This document shows, piece after piece, positions 8,385-16,267 of a stretch of 19,183 nucleotides of DNA (position 1 is the first letter of the stretch; every line of letters starts with the position of its first letter). The translations under genes were made by a program, and so were the position numbers. This DNA is from an uncultured Janibacter sp. (GTDB lineage Bacteria; Actinomycetota; Actinomycetes; Actinomycetales; Dermatophilaceae): NCBI GenBank assembly GCA_946222495.1, contig CAMICF010000028.1:1-19183 (forward strand). The letters are read 5' to 3'. The notes under the pieces were generated by a model. The model worked only from the letters and a program-made list of their open reading frames with translations, did no database searches and was not told the DNA's origin.

Positions 8385-10145
8385 ATGAGAGCGCGTTATG
8401 ACTACATCATCGTCGGCGGAGGATCGGCCGGCTCGGCGCTGGCCAACCGGCTCAGCGCGGACGAGAGCACGAGTGTGCTCGTCCTCGAGGCGGGACGAGC
8501 GGACTTCCTCGCCGACCCGTTGATCCACATGCCCGCGGCCCTGATGTTCCCGTCGGGCAACCCGCTCTACGACTGGGCCTACGAGACCGACCCGGAGCCG
8601 CACATGGGCGGCCGCCGCGTGCCCCACGCCCGCGGCAAGGTGCTCGGCGGCAGCTCGAGCATCAACGGGATGATCTTCCAGCGCGGCAACCCCGGCGACT
8701 ACGACACCTGGTCCTCCTTCGACGGCATGGACGAGTGGGACTACGCGCACTGCCTCCCCTACTTCAAGCGCATGGAGACGACGACCGCCGGCGCCGACGC
8801 CTGGCGTGGCGGCGCCGGGCCGCTCAAGCTCGAGCGCGGACCCGCGGAGAGCCCGCTCTTCCAGGCCTTCTTCGAGGCGACGACGCAGGCCGGGTTCGCC
8901 CGGACCGACGACGTCAACGGCTACCGCCAGGAGGGGTTCGCCCCCTTCGACCGCAATGTCTACAAGGGCAGCCGGATGTCTGCCTCGCGCGCCTACCTGC
9001 GACCCGTCCGCGACCGCAAGAACCTCGACGTGACGACGCTCGCGACGGTCACCGGGCTGCGCTGGCAGGGCAACCGCGTCACCGGGGTGGACTTCGTCCG
9101 CGCCGGGAAGCGCAAGCACTCCGTCGACGCCGGCGAGGTCATCCTCTGCGGCGGTGCGTTCAACTCCCCGCAGCTGCTGCAGCTCTCCGGCGTCGGTGAC
9201 CCCGAGACGCTCCGAGCCGCCGGGGTCACCCCGCGCATCGACCTCCCGGGCGTCGGCGAGAACCTCCAGGACCACCTCGAGGTCTACCTCCAGCACGTGA
9301 GCCTCCAGCCGGTCTCGATCGCCCCCTGGCTGAAGAAGTGGAAGGCGCCGTACATCGGCGCCGAGTGGCTCTTCCTCAACCGCGGTGTCGGCGCCTCGAA
9401 CCACTTCGAGGGCGGGGGCTTCATCCGCACCAACGACGACGTCGCCTACCCCAACCTCATGTTCCACTTCCTCCCCATCGCGGTCCGCTACGACGGCACC
9501 GCGTCGGAGGGCAAGCACGGGTACCAGGTGCACATCGGCCCGATGAACTCCGACGTCCGTGGCCACGTGCGGATCAAGAACGCCGACCCCCTCGCCAAGC
9601 CGAGCATCCTCTTCAACTACCTCTCGACGGAGAACGACCGCCGCGAGTGGGTCGAGGTCGTCCGCGCGGCCCGGCACATCCTGCAGCAGCCCGCGTTCGC
9701 CCCCTTCGACGGGGGCGAGACCTCTCCCGGCCCGGACGTGCAGACCGACCAGGAGATCATCGACTGGGTCGCCAAGGACGCCGAGACCGCGCTGCACCCG
9801 TCGTGCTCGGCGAAGATGGGCACCGACGACATGTCCGTCGTCGACCCCTCCTCGATGCGCGTGCACGGGACCGAGGGCCTCCGGGTCGTCGACGCCTCCG
9901 TCTTCCCCACGATCACCAACGGCAACATCTACGCGCCCGTGATGATGGTCGCCGAGAAGGCCGCCGACCTCATCGCCGGCAACACTCCCCTCGCGCCCGA
10001 GCGCCCGCCGCTCTACCGCGCCAAGCAGGGCATGCCGCTCTACCCGCAGGGCGACCCGCGCAACGACGCCTGGGACGCGCGGACCGAGCTGCCCAGCGCG
10101 CTCGGTGTCCTCCGGGACGACGAGACGAAGGGGGGCCGCCGGTGA
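8385..10145 (+). CDS. betA: Choline dehydrogenase (GMC oxidoreductase)
   Basis: This FAD-dependent enzyme, 586 residues, oxidises choline to betaine aldehyde. The start ATG at 8385 follows an AGGAGA-rich ribosome-binding site, and the protein begins directly with the FAD-binding strand YDYIIVGGGSAGSALANRL (Rossmann GGGSAG at 11-16, ending LVLEAG at about 32-37). GMC signature 1 is near ARGKVLGGSSSINGM (82-96), signature 2 is GGAFNSPQLLQLSGVG (256-271), and the catalytic pair is His471 in ALHPSCSAKMG and Asn512/Asn514 in TNGNIYAPVM. Length and the HPSCSAKMG and TNGN segments match BetA-type choline dehydrogenases (about 550-570 aa) better than choline oxidases. Its stop overlaps the start of the BCCT transporter gene (GTGA, 10142-10145), which argues for translational coupling. 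E. coli BetA is membrane-associated; this protein has no obvious TM helix. Confidence 0.94.
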   Translation: MRARYDYIIVGGGSAGSALANRLSADESTSVLVLEAGRADFLADPLIHMPAALMFPSGNPLYDWAYETDPEPHMGGRRVPHARGKVLGGSSSINGMIFQRGNPGDYDTWSSFDGMDEWDYAHCLPYFKRMETTTAGADAWRGGAGPLKLERGPAESPLFQAFFEATTQAGFARTDDVNGYRQEGFAPFDRNVYKGSRMSASRAYLRPVRDRKNLDVTTLATVTGLRWQGNRVTGVDFVRAGKRKHSVDAGEVILCGGAFNSPQLLQLSGVGDPETLRAAGVTPRIDLPGVGENLQDHLEVYLQHVSLQPVSIAPWLKKWKAPYIGAEWLFLNRGVGASNHFEGGGFIRTNDDVAYPNLMFHFLPIAVRYDGTASEGKHGYQVHIGPMNSDVRGHVRIKNADPLAKPSILFNYLSTENDRREWVEVVRAARHILQQPAFAPFDGGETSPGPDVQTDQEIIDWVAKDAETALHPSCSAKMGTDDMSVVDPSSMRVHGTEGLRVVDASVFPTITNGNIYAPVMMVAEKAADLIAGNTPLAPERPPLYRAKQGMPLYPQGDPRNDAWDARTELPSALGVLRDDETKGGRR

Positions 10146-12157
10146 GCAGCGTCATCGACACCGACCTCGTCCACGACCGGCCCACCCGGCCGCGCGCGAA
10201 GCGCTCGGTCCTCGTCGTCTCCCTCGCGTTCACCGTGGTCATCGCCGGCTGGGCGCTCGGCGCCCCGACGCACGCGGAGGCGACGCTGGGGAAGGTCGTC
10301 GCCTGGATCTCCAACTGGTTCGGGTGGTTCTACATCGCCCTCGCCACCGCCGTCCTCGTCTTCGTCGTCTACGTGGGCGTCCGCTACGCCAAGGTCCGCC
10401 TCGGCGACGACACCGACCGGCCGGAGTTCTCCACCTTCGCGTGGGCCTCGATGCTCTTCGCGGCGGGCATCGGCACCGACGTGATGTTCTTCGCGGTGGC
10501 CGAGCCGGCGAGCCAGTACCTCGCCCCGCCGCAGGGGCAGGCCGAGACCGTCGACGCGGCCCGCGAGGCCACCGTGTGGACGCTCTTCCACTACGGCATC
10601 ACCGGGTGGGGCATGTACGCCCTCATGGGTGTCGCCCTCGGGTACTTCGCCCACCGCAAGAAGCTCCCGCTCGCCGTCCGCTCGGCGCTCTACCCGATCT
10701 TCGGCAAGCGCATCCGCGGACCCATCGGTGACGCCGTCGACATCGCCACGGTGCTCGGCACGATCTTCGGAGTCGCGACCTCCCTCGGCATCGGCGTCGT
10801 CATGCTCAACGTCGGCCTCGGTGTGATGTTCGGTGTGCCGCAAGGCATCCCGGCCCAGGTCGGCCTCGCCTGCCTCGCCGTCGTGACCGCCGCAGTCTCC
10901 GCGACGACCGGCGTCGACCGAGGCATCAAGCTGCTCAGCCAGCTCAACGTCCTGCTCGCGATCTTCCTCGCGCTGTGGATCCTCGTCACGGGCGAGACGA
11001 CCTTCCTCCTGCGAGCGATCACCATGAACGTCGGCGACTTCATCTCGATGTTCCCGGGGATGACGCTCGACACGATGGCCTACGACCACCCGACCGAGTG
11101 GATGAGCCTCTGGACGCTCTTCTTCTGGGCCTGGTGGATCGCCTGGGCGTCCTTCGTCGGCATGTTCCTCGCGCGCATCTCCAAGGGCCGCACCATCGGG
11201 CAGTTCATGCTCGGGACGCTGACGATCCCCTTCACCTACATCGTCATGTGGGTCTCGATCTTCGGCAACTCCGCCGTCAAGCAGATCGCCGACGGGGACA
11301 CCGCCTTCGGGGACCTGGCGATGAACTCGCCGGAGGAGGGCTTCTACGCGCTCCTCCAGCAGTACCCCGGAGCGATCTTCCTCGTGGGACTCTCGACCTT
11401 CGTCGGGCTGCTCTTCTACGTGACCTCCGCCGACTCCGGTGCCCTCGTCATGGCCAACCTCAGCTCCGACCTGCCCGACAGCGAGACCGATGCCCGGCCG
11501 TGGCTGCGCATCCTGTGGGCTGCCGCCACCGGTGTGCTCACCATCGCCATGCTCGTCGTCGGCGGGATCGTCGCGCTCCAGTACGCGACGATCGTCATGG
11601 GGCTCCCCTTCGCGATCGTCATGGTCCTGGTGATGATCGGCCTGCACCGGGCGCTCGAGGAGGAACGCAGTCAGGTGAGTGCGGCACGGCTGTCACTGAC
11701 GACCCACCTCGCCGCTCGTGAGGGCGCCCACCAGGGGTCGTGGCGTCGACGGATGAGCCACACCTTCGGCACGGTCTCCCCCAAGCGGGCGCAGGAGCGC
11801 CTCACCACGGTCATCGTGCCGGCGCTCCACGACGTGGCCGAGGCCATGCAGGCCGAAGGGCGAACGGCCCGGGTCGAGGTCTCGGACGGCGATGCTGACG
11901 GCCCCGTCGCGGCACAGCTCGTCGTCGGCGAGGGGGACGTCCCCTTCGTCTGGTCGGTGCAGACCCGCCGCGTCGCCGCGCCGAGCTTCGGCACCCGGAT
12001 GATCGAGGCCGACGACCGCACGACGAGGCTCGAGGTGGCCCTGCCCACCGGTGGCGGGTACGACGTCTTCACGTACAGCGAGGAAGAGGTCTGCCACGAC
12101 GTGCTCGACCACTTCGAGCGGTGGTCTGCCGCAGGCTCGTTGGCCGAACGCGCCTGA
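10142..12157 (+). CDS. betT: BCCT-family choline transporter, BetT-like
   Basis: This is a high-affinity choline importer of the betaine/choline/carnitine family, 671 residues (E. coli BetT is 677). GTG at 10142 is chosen: it overlaps the betA stop and follows a run of G residues that can act as ribosome-binding site. After a short basic N-terminus come 12 expected TM helices. The BetT-like signature FAAGIGTDVMFFAVAEP lies at about 106-122, and the tryptophan-rich helix FFWAWWIAWASFVGMFLARI followed by SKGRT lies around 325-350. From about residue 505 a long hydrophilic C-terminal domain (about 165 residues) follows; in BetT and BetP such tails sense osmotic stress. The transporter supplies choline for BetA and BetB. 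A strong hairpin terminator follows 18 bp after the stop. Choline is the best substrate guess from context and the GIGTDVMFF wording. Confidence 0.93.
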   Translation: MSSVIDTDLVHDRPTRPRAKRSVLVVSLAFTVVIAGWALGAPTHAEATLGKVVAWISNWFGWFYIALATAVLVFVVYVGVRYAKVRLGDDTDRPEFSTFAWASMLFAAGIGTDVMFFAVAEPASQYLAPPQGQAETVDAAREATVWTLFHYGITGWGMYALMGVALGYFAHRKKLPLAVRSALYPIFGKRIRGPIGDAVDIATVLGTIFGVATSLGIGVVMLNVGLGVMFGVPQGIPAQVGLACLAVVTAAVSATTGVDRGIKLLSQLNVLLAIFLALWILVTGETTFLLRAITMNVGDFISMFPGMTLDTMAYDHPTEWMSLWTLFFWAWWIAWASFVGMFLARISKGRTIGQFMLGTLTIPFTYIVMWVSIFGNSAVKQIADGDTAFGDLAMNSPEEGFYALLQQYPGAIFLVGLSTFVGLLFYVTSADSGALVMANLSSDLPDSETDARPWLRILWAAATGVLTIAMLVVGGIVALQYATIVMGLPFAIVMVLVMIGLHRALEEERSQVSAARLSLTTHLAAREGAHQGSWRRRMSHTFGTVSPKRAQERLTTVIVPALHDVAEAMQAEGRTARVEVSDGDADGPVAAQLVVGEGDVPFVWSVQTRRVAAPSFGTRMIEADDRTTRLEVALPTGGGYDVFTYSEEEVCHDVLDHFERWSAAGSLAERA

Positions 12158-12174
12158 CCTCGTGAGCCCGGGGC

Positions 12175-12203
12175 GGGCCGTGACCACTCGGTGGTCACGG
12201 CCC
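12175..12203 (+). terminator. Strong hairpin terminator after betT
   Basis: A perfect 13-bp stem (gggccgtgaccac 12175-12187 with gtggtcacggccc 12191-12203) has a 3-nt loop and lies 18 nt after the betT stop. Only a weak T-containing tail (gttcgt) follows, as is common in high-GC actinobacteria. It should end the betBAT transcript and insulate the marR promoter that starts at 12226. Confidence 0.85.
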
Positions 12204-12225
12204 GTTCGTGCGTCCGGACCCCTCG

Positions 12226-12261
12226 TTGAACTACATAGGGCTCCTATGTAAAGTAGGGAGA
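12226..12261 (+). promoter_or_regulatory. marR promoter with a 19-bp palindromic operator filling the spacer
   Basis: The -35 TTGAAC (12226-12231) and -10 TAAAGT (12249-12254) are separated by exactly 17 bp. A perfect palindrome tacatagg-gct-cctatgta (12232-12250) fills the spacer and runs 2 bp into the -10. The expected transcription start is at about 12261, two bases before the GTG at 12263, so the transcript would be leaderless or nearly so. A MarR dimer bound here would block polymerase, giving autorepression; that is inference from geometry. Confidence 0.82.
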
Positions 12262-12262
12262 C

Positions 12263-12712
12263 GTGCCCCCCGACGACCCGTCCCCCGCTGCCGGTGATCT
12301 CGTGATGTACGCCGCGCGCCTCGTCCGCGCCTCCCGGCAGCACATCCACGCCACACCACCGGCCGGGGTCCGCGTGCTCTCGCTCATCGACGAGCACGGG
12401 CCCTGCGGTGTGGGGCGGCTCGCGGAGCACGACCGGACCTCGCAGCCCACGATGTCCGGTGCCGTCGCCACGCTCGTCGAGCGTGGCTGGGTGACCAAGG
12501 AGCCGGACCCCGACGACGCGAGGGCCACCCTCGTGACGCTCACCGACGCCGGGCGCCGTGCCCTCGCCGTCGTGCGCGAGCGCAACGCCGAGGCCGTCGC
12601 TGCGGCCATCCGAGAGCACCCCACCCTCACCCCGGACGACCTCGACTCAGCCGTCATGGTGCTGCGCGAGGTCCTCGAGGCCACCGCACAGCAGCAGGAA
12701 GGTCAGCAGTGA
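12263..12712 (+). CDS. MarR-family transcriptional regulator
   Basis: This is a 149-residue winged-helix regulator, probably an autorepressor controlling the downstream exporter. The winged HTH spans about residues 35-95: VRVLSLIDEHGPCGVGRLAE, the recognition region RTSQPTMSGAVATLVERGWV, and the wing DPDDARATLVTLTDAG with the classic Asp/Arg pair. A C-terminal helix (about 97-145) would close the dimer interface. GTG at 12263 is chosen because the promoter places the mRNA 5' end about 2 nt upstream; no spaced Shine-Dalgarno exists. A later in-frame ATG at 12305 (residue 15) is possible but would shorten the first dimer helix. The stop overlaps the GTG of the MFS gene (GTGA, 12709-12712), a common MarR-efflux operon layout. 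The ligand is unknown. Confidence 0.93.
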   Translation: MPPDDPSPAAGDLVMYAARLVRASRQHIHATPPAGVRVLSLIDEHGPCGVGRLAEHDRTSQPTMSGAVATLVERGWVTKEPDPDDARATLVTLTDAGRRALAVVRERNAEAVAAAIREHPTLTPDDLDSAVMVLREVLEATAQQQEGQQ

Positions 12713-13950
12713 CAGCAACACACCCCCCGACCGAGACGACACCGTCCATGTGGAAGCAGCCCCGAGCCGTGTGGGCCGTGGCCTTCGCGTGCGTCATCGC
12801 CTTCATGGGCATCGGGCTCGTCGACCCGATCCTCAAGCCGATCGCCGACGAGCTCGGGGCGACCCCGAGCCAGACCTCGCTGCTCTTCACGAGCTACATG
12901 GCGATCATGGGCGTCGCGATGCTCATCGCGGGCTTCATCTCCTCCCGCATCGGCGCGAAGCGCACCCTGCTGCTCGGCCTGGCCATGATCATCGTCTTCG
13001 CCGCCCTCGCGGGAGCGTCCGACACCATCGGCGGGATCGTCGGCTTCCGCGCAGGCTGGGGGCTGGGCAACGCGCTCTTCGTCGCCACCGCGCTCTCGAC
13101 GATCGTCGTCGCCTCCGTCGGCAGCGTCGGCCAGGCCGTCGTCCTCTTCGAGGCGGCCCTCGGCCTCGGCATCGCCGTCGGCCCCATCGTCGGTGGTCAG
13201 CTCGGCGAGATCTCTTGGCGCGCACCGTTCTTCGGTGTCGCGATCCTCATGACCATCGCCCTCGTCGTGACCTCCTTCCTCCTGCCGACCACTCCCCCCA
13301 CGGGACGCGCCACCTCGATCGGTGAGCCGCTGAAGGCCCTGCGCCACCCCGGTCTGCTCACGGTCGCCCTCACGGCGCTCTTCTACAACATGGGCTTCTT
13401 CACGCTGCTGGCCTTCGCCCCCTTCCCGCTGGACATGGGGGCCTCGCAGGTCGGCTGGATCTTCTTCGGCTGGGGCGTCCTCCTGGCCGTGACGTCCGTG
13501 TGGACCGCGCCCTGGCTGCAACGCCGGCTCGGCACGATCCCGTCGGTCAAGGCCGCACTGGCGCTCTTCGCGCTCGACCTCGCCGTCATGGCGATCTTCG
13601 TCGACTCGGTGCCGGTCCTCATCGGCGGCATCGTTGTCGCAGGCGCCTTCCTCGGGATCAACAACACGCTCATCACCGAGGCCGTCATGGGGTCGGCGCC
13701 CGTCGAGCGCTCCGTGGCCTCCTCGGCCTACTCCTTCGTCCGCTTCTCCGGCGGTGCGGTGGCCCCGTGGGCCGCGGGCCGGCTCGGCGAGGAGGTCAGC
13801 ATGAGCGCGCCCTTCTGGATGGCTGCCGTCGCCGTCGTCATCGGGGTGGCCATCTTCAGCATCGGCGCGCGGCACCTGCGCCAGGAGAACGCTCCGGCCG
13901 CGCACAGCCAGGCCGAGGGCGAGGCCGTGCTCGTGGGTGACGCGGACTAG
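12709..13950 (+). CDS. MFS transporter, probable drug or metabolite exporter
   Basis: This is a 413-residue major facilitator superfamily protein of the inner membrane, with about 12 predicted hydrophobic helices. GTG at 12709 overlaps the marR stop and follows a GGAAGG site. The first helix region contains FMGIGLVDPILKPIADELG (about 32-50), a pattern common in Bcr/EmrD-like and multidrug MFS exporters. MFS motif A is seen as GFISSRIGAKRTL (75-87) between TM2 and TM3, and the GIAVGPIVGGQLGEISWRAPF stretch matches the motif C region (antiporter motif) of TM5. The C-terminus (from about 390) is hydrophilic. Its operon with an autoregulated MarR gene suggests induction by the exported compound. 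Substrate is unknown. The gene ends in a TAG that overlaps the convergent acetyltransferase stop. Confidence 0.92.
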   Translation: MTATHPPTETTPSMWKQPRAVWAVAFACVIAFMGIGLVDPILKPIADELGATPSQTSLLFTSYMAIMGVAMLIAGFISSRIGAKRTLLLGLAMIIVFAALAGASDTIGGIVGFRAGWGLGNALFVATALSTIVVASVGSVGQAVVLFEAALGLGIAVGPIVGGQLGEISWRAPFFGVAILMTIALVVTSFLLPTTPPTGRATSIGEPLKALRHPGLLTVALTALFYNMGFFTLLAFAPFPLDMGASQVGWIFFGWGVLLAVTSVWTAPWLQRRLGTIPSVKAALALFALDLAVMAIFVDSVPVLIGGIVVAGAFLGINNTLITEAVMGSAPVERSVASSAYSFVRFSGGAVAPWAAGRLGEEVSMSAPFWMAAVAVVIGVAIFSIGARHLRQENAPAAHSQAEGEAVLVGDAD

Positions 13951-14447
13951 AGCTCCAAGAACATCACGTGCAGTCCCACGGGACCGTGCTCCGGGTGGTC
14001 GAAGGCCCCGGGCACGGTCCCGATGACGTGGAAGCCGAGGGACCGCCACAGCCGCACCGCAGGGGTGTTCGTCTCCACGACCGCGTTGAACTGGATCCCC
14101 GCGTAGCCCGCGGCGCGGGTCCACGCGACCATCTCCTCGCCGAGGGCCCGCCCCACGCCCCCAGACCGCGCCTCCGGCTCGACCATGAAGGACCCCGTGG
14201 CGATGTGCGCTCCGCGTCCCGGGCGGTTGGGCCCCATCTTCGCCGAGCCGACGACACGGTCCCCCTCGACCGCGACGGTGGTCCGGCCGGGCGGCTGCTC
14301 CATCCACCAGGAGCGCGCCTCCTCCAGGGACTGCCCCGTCGGGAAGGCGTAGGTGCGGCCCTCCTCGACGATCCGGGAGTAGAAGGGAAAGATCGCCGGC
14401 CAGTCGTCCCCCGAGGCGGGACGGATGCACGGTGCGGAGTCGCTCAT
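13947..14447 (-). CDS. GNAT-family N-acetyltransferase
   Basis: This is a 166-residue acetyl-CoA-dependent acyltransferase covering one complete GNAT domain. The N-terminus CIRPASGDDWPAIFPFYSRIV is the typical beta1-alpha1 region. Strand 4 and the pyrophosphate-binding loop read GSFMVEPEARSGGVGRALGEEM, with R94-x-x-G97-x-G99. Beta5 reads GIQFNAVVETNTPAVRLWRSLGF (about 117-139) and contains Asn120 and the NTPAVRLWRSLGF signature seen in many ribosomal-protein or small-molecule acetyltransferases. ATG at 14447 is preferred; an in-frame ATG at 14459 would add four residues. It is divergent from the acyl-CoA synthetase gene (75 bp between starts) and convergent with the MFS gene, sharing a CTAG. 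The substrate cannot be predicted; annotation as phosphinothricin-type transferase would be over-reading. Confidence 0.9.
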   Translation of the reverse strand: MSDSAPCIRPASGDDWPAIFPFYSRIVEEGRTYAFPTGQSLEEARSWWMEQPPGRTTVAVEGDRVVGSAKMGPNRPGRGAHIATGSFMVEPEARSGGVGRALGEEMVAWTRAAGYAGIQFNAVVETNTPAVRLWRSLGFHVIGTVPGAFDHPEHGPVGLHVMFLEL

Positions 14448-14522
14448 GTTCCGCAGCATGACAGGCCGGCTCGTGGCACGATCGGGACATCGCACCGTCG
14501 CGACCCACGGAGGATCCCTGAG

Positions 14523-16151
14523 ATGACCGCCCTGCCCCGCCCTTCCTACTCCTCGGGCATCTCCGAGGCACCCCTGCTCGGGGACACGATCGGGGGCAAC
14601 CTCGAGCGGACCGTCACCCTCCACGGTGACCGTGAGGCCCTCGTCGACGTGACCAGCGGACGCCGGTGGACCTACACCGAGCTGCTGACGGACGTCGACG
14701 CCGTGGCCAAGGGACTCCTGGCGAAGGGGGTCGCCCCGGGCGACCGGATCGGCATCTGGGCACCCAACTGCCCCGAGTGGACGATCCTGCAGTTCGCCAC
14801 GGCGCGGATCGGCGCGGTTCTCGTCAACGTCAATCCCGCCTACCGGTCGCACGAGCTGACCTACGTCGCCCGGCACTCCGGCATGACGATGCTCGTGAGC
14901 GCCCTGGCGCACAAGACCTCCGACTACCGCGTGATGGTCGAGGAGGTCCGTCCCGACTGCCCCTCCCTGACCGAGGTCGTCTACATCGGGGACACCTCGT
15001 GGGACGCCCTCGCCGCCGCCGGCACCGCCGTCACCGATGACGAGCTCGCCGCCCGCGGAAACGAGCTCATGCCGGACGACGCGATCAACATCCAGTACAC
15101 GTCCGGCACGACGGGCTTCCCGAAGGGGGCCACGCTCAGCCACCACAACATCCTCAACAACGGCTACTTCGTCGGCGAGATGATCCGCTACACGGAGCAG
15201 GACCGGATCTGCATCCCGGTGCCCTTCTACCACTGCTTCGGCATGGTCATGGGCACCCTGGCAGCGACCTCCCACGGCGCCTGCATGGTCATCCCGGCCC
15301 CCTCCTTCGAGCCCGTCGCCACCCTCCAGGCGGTCGTGGACGAGCGGTGCACGTCCCTCTACGGGGTGCCGACGATGTTCATCGCCGAGCTCGGCCTGCC
15401 GGACTTCGCGGACTACGACCTCAGCTCGCTGCGCACGGGGATCATGGCCGGCTCGACCTGCCCCGTCGAGGTGATGAAGCGCGTCGTGGCGGAGATGAAC
15501 ATGAGCGAGGTCGCCATCAGCTACGGCATGACCGAGACCTCACCGGTGTCGACGATGACCCGCGCGGACGACGACCTCGCCCGCCGCACCGAGACCGTCG
15601 GCCGGTCGATGCCGCACATCGAGTCCAAGGTCGTCGATCCCGTGACGGGCGTGCCGCTCCCCCGAGGCGAGGCCGGCGAGCTGTGCACCCGCGGCTACAG
15701 CGTGATGCTCGGCTACTGGGAGGAGCCGGACAAGACGGCCGAGGCCATCGACTCCGCCCGCTGGATGCACACCGGTGACCTCGCGACGATGGACGAGGAC
15801 GACTACGTCACCATCGTCGGTCGGATCAAGGACCTCGTCATCCGGGGCGGGGAGAACGTCTACCCGCGCGAGGTCGAGGAGTTCCTCTACACCCACCCGT
15901 CGATCGCCGACGTCCAGGTCATCGGGGTCCCCGACGACACCTACGGCGAGGAGCTCATGGCCTGGGTCGTGCTCGAGGCCGGCCTCGAGACGCTCACCGC
16001 GGACGAGGTGCGCGAGTTCGCCCGCGGCAAGCTCGCCCACTACAAGATCCCGAGGTACGTCCACGTCACCGAGTCCTTCCCGATGACGGTGACGGGCAAG
16101 GTCCGCAAGGTGGAGATGCGGGAGCTGGCGGCGACGATCCTCGGGCGCTGA
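14523..16151 (+). CDS. Acyl-CoA synthetase (AMP-dependent ligase, FadD-like)
   Basis: This is a 542-residue ATP-dependent carboxylate-CoA ligase of the ANL superfamily, cytosolic, converting a fatty or related acid to its acyl-CoA through an acyl-adenylate. ATG at 14523 follows GGAGG with 9-nt spacing, and the resulting N-terminus fits family alignments. Core motifs in order: A3 P-loop YTSGTTGFPKGATLSH (192-207), A5 YGMTETSP (334-341), A7 WMHTGDLATMDEDDY (414-428), A8 hinge GRIKDLVIRGGENVYPREVE (433-452) and A10 PMTVTGKVRKVEM (520-532) with catalytic Lys526. The GGENVYPREVEEFL wording is typical of medium- or long-chain fatty-acyl-CoA ligases. Substrate chain length cannot be read. It is monocistronic here, followed by a repeat cluster and a terminator hairpin. 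Confidence 0.92.
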   Translation: MTALPRPSYSSGISEAPLLGDTIGGNLERTVTLHGDREALVDVTSGRRWTYTELLTDVDAVAKGLLAKGVAPGDRIGIWAPNCPEWTILQFATARIGAVLVNVNPAYRSHELTYVARHSGMTMLVSALAHKTSDYRVMVEEVRPDCPSLTEVVYIGDTSWDALAAAGTAVTDDELAARGNELMPDDAINIQYTSGTTGFPKGATLSHHNILNNGYFVGEMIRYTEQDRICIPVPFYHCFGMVMGTLAATSHGACMVIPAPSFEPVATLQAVVDERCTSLYGVPTMFIAELGLPDFADYDLSSLRTGIMAGSTCPVEVMKRVVAEMNMSEVAISYGMTETSPVSTMTRADDDLARRTETVGRSMPHIESKVVDPVTGVPLPRGEAGELCTRGYSVMLGYWEEPDKTAEAIDSARWMHTGDLATMDEDDYVTIVGRIKDLVIRGGENVYPREVEEFLYTHPSIADVQVIGVPDDTYGEELMAWVVLEAGLETLTADEVREFARGKLAHYKIPRYVHVTESFPMTVTGKVRKVEMRELAATILGR

Positions 16152-16164
16152 GAGGGCGAGACTG

Positions 16165-16250
16165 CGCATCTCCTTAAGGTCGTGCGGCCTCTCCTGCGCA
16201 CGACCTTAAGGAGATGCGGCCCTGCGTGCGCACGACCTTAAGGAGATGCG
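16165..16250. repeat. Three 22-bp repeats (one inverted, two direct) at exact 10-nt spacing
   Basis: Perfect 22-bp copies lie at 16165-16186 (inverted), 16197-16218 and 16229-16250, each pair separated by exactly 10 nt (32-bp period). The unit ends in ACCTTAAGGAGATGCG and holds an 8-bp palindrome CCTTAAGG. The first two copies form a 22-bp perfect stem with a 10-nt loop starting 14 nt after the acyl-CoA synthetase stop, so it can act as a terminator; the third copy offers an alternative pairing partner. Spacers differ from each other. Whether the unit is dispersed in the genome is unknown from this window. Confidence 0.88.
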
Positions 16251-16267
16251 GACCCGGGCGGATGCGA

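Noticed and set aside
6059..8386. 775-residue minus-strand frame reading through tetR into the betB region
   Set aside because: Only the last 194 residues are TetR; the upstream part is antisense to betB and crosses the operator region.
8313..9866. 517-residue minus-strand frame antisense to betA
   Set aside because: betA on the plus strand shows complete GMC motifs and a proper RBS; the antisense frame is Val/Glu/Gly-rich shadow sequence.
10040..11647. 535-residue minus-strand frame antisense to betT
   Set aside because: Its composition (Asp/Glu/Arg/His-rich, no domain) is the expected mirror of a membrane-protein gene in high-GC DNA.
12175..12203. Operator for the MarR regulator
   Set aside because: The 13-bp stem with a 3-nt loop directly after betT is better explained as a terminator; the real operator candidate with promoter geometry is at 12232-12250.
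12703..14571. 622-residue minus-strand frame covering the MFS gene and the acetyltransferase
   Set aside because: It reads a different frame from the acetyltransferase and is antisense to the MFS gene; no domains are seen.
16165..16250. CRISPR-like array
   Set aside because: Spacers are only 10 nt, one repeat is inverted, there are just three units and no cas gene is present.
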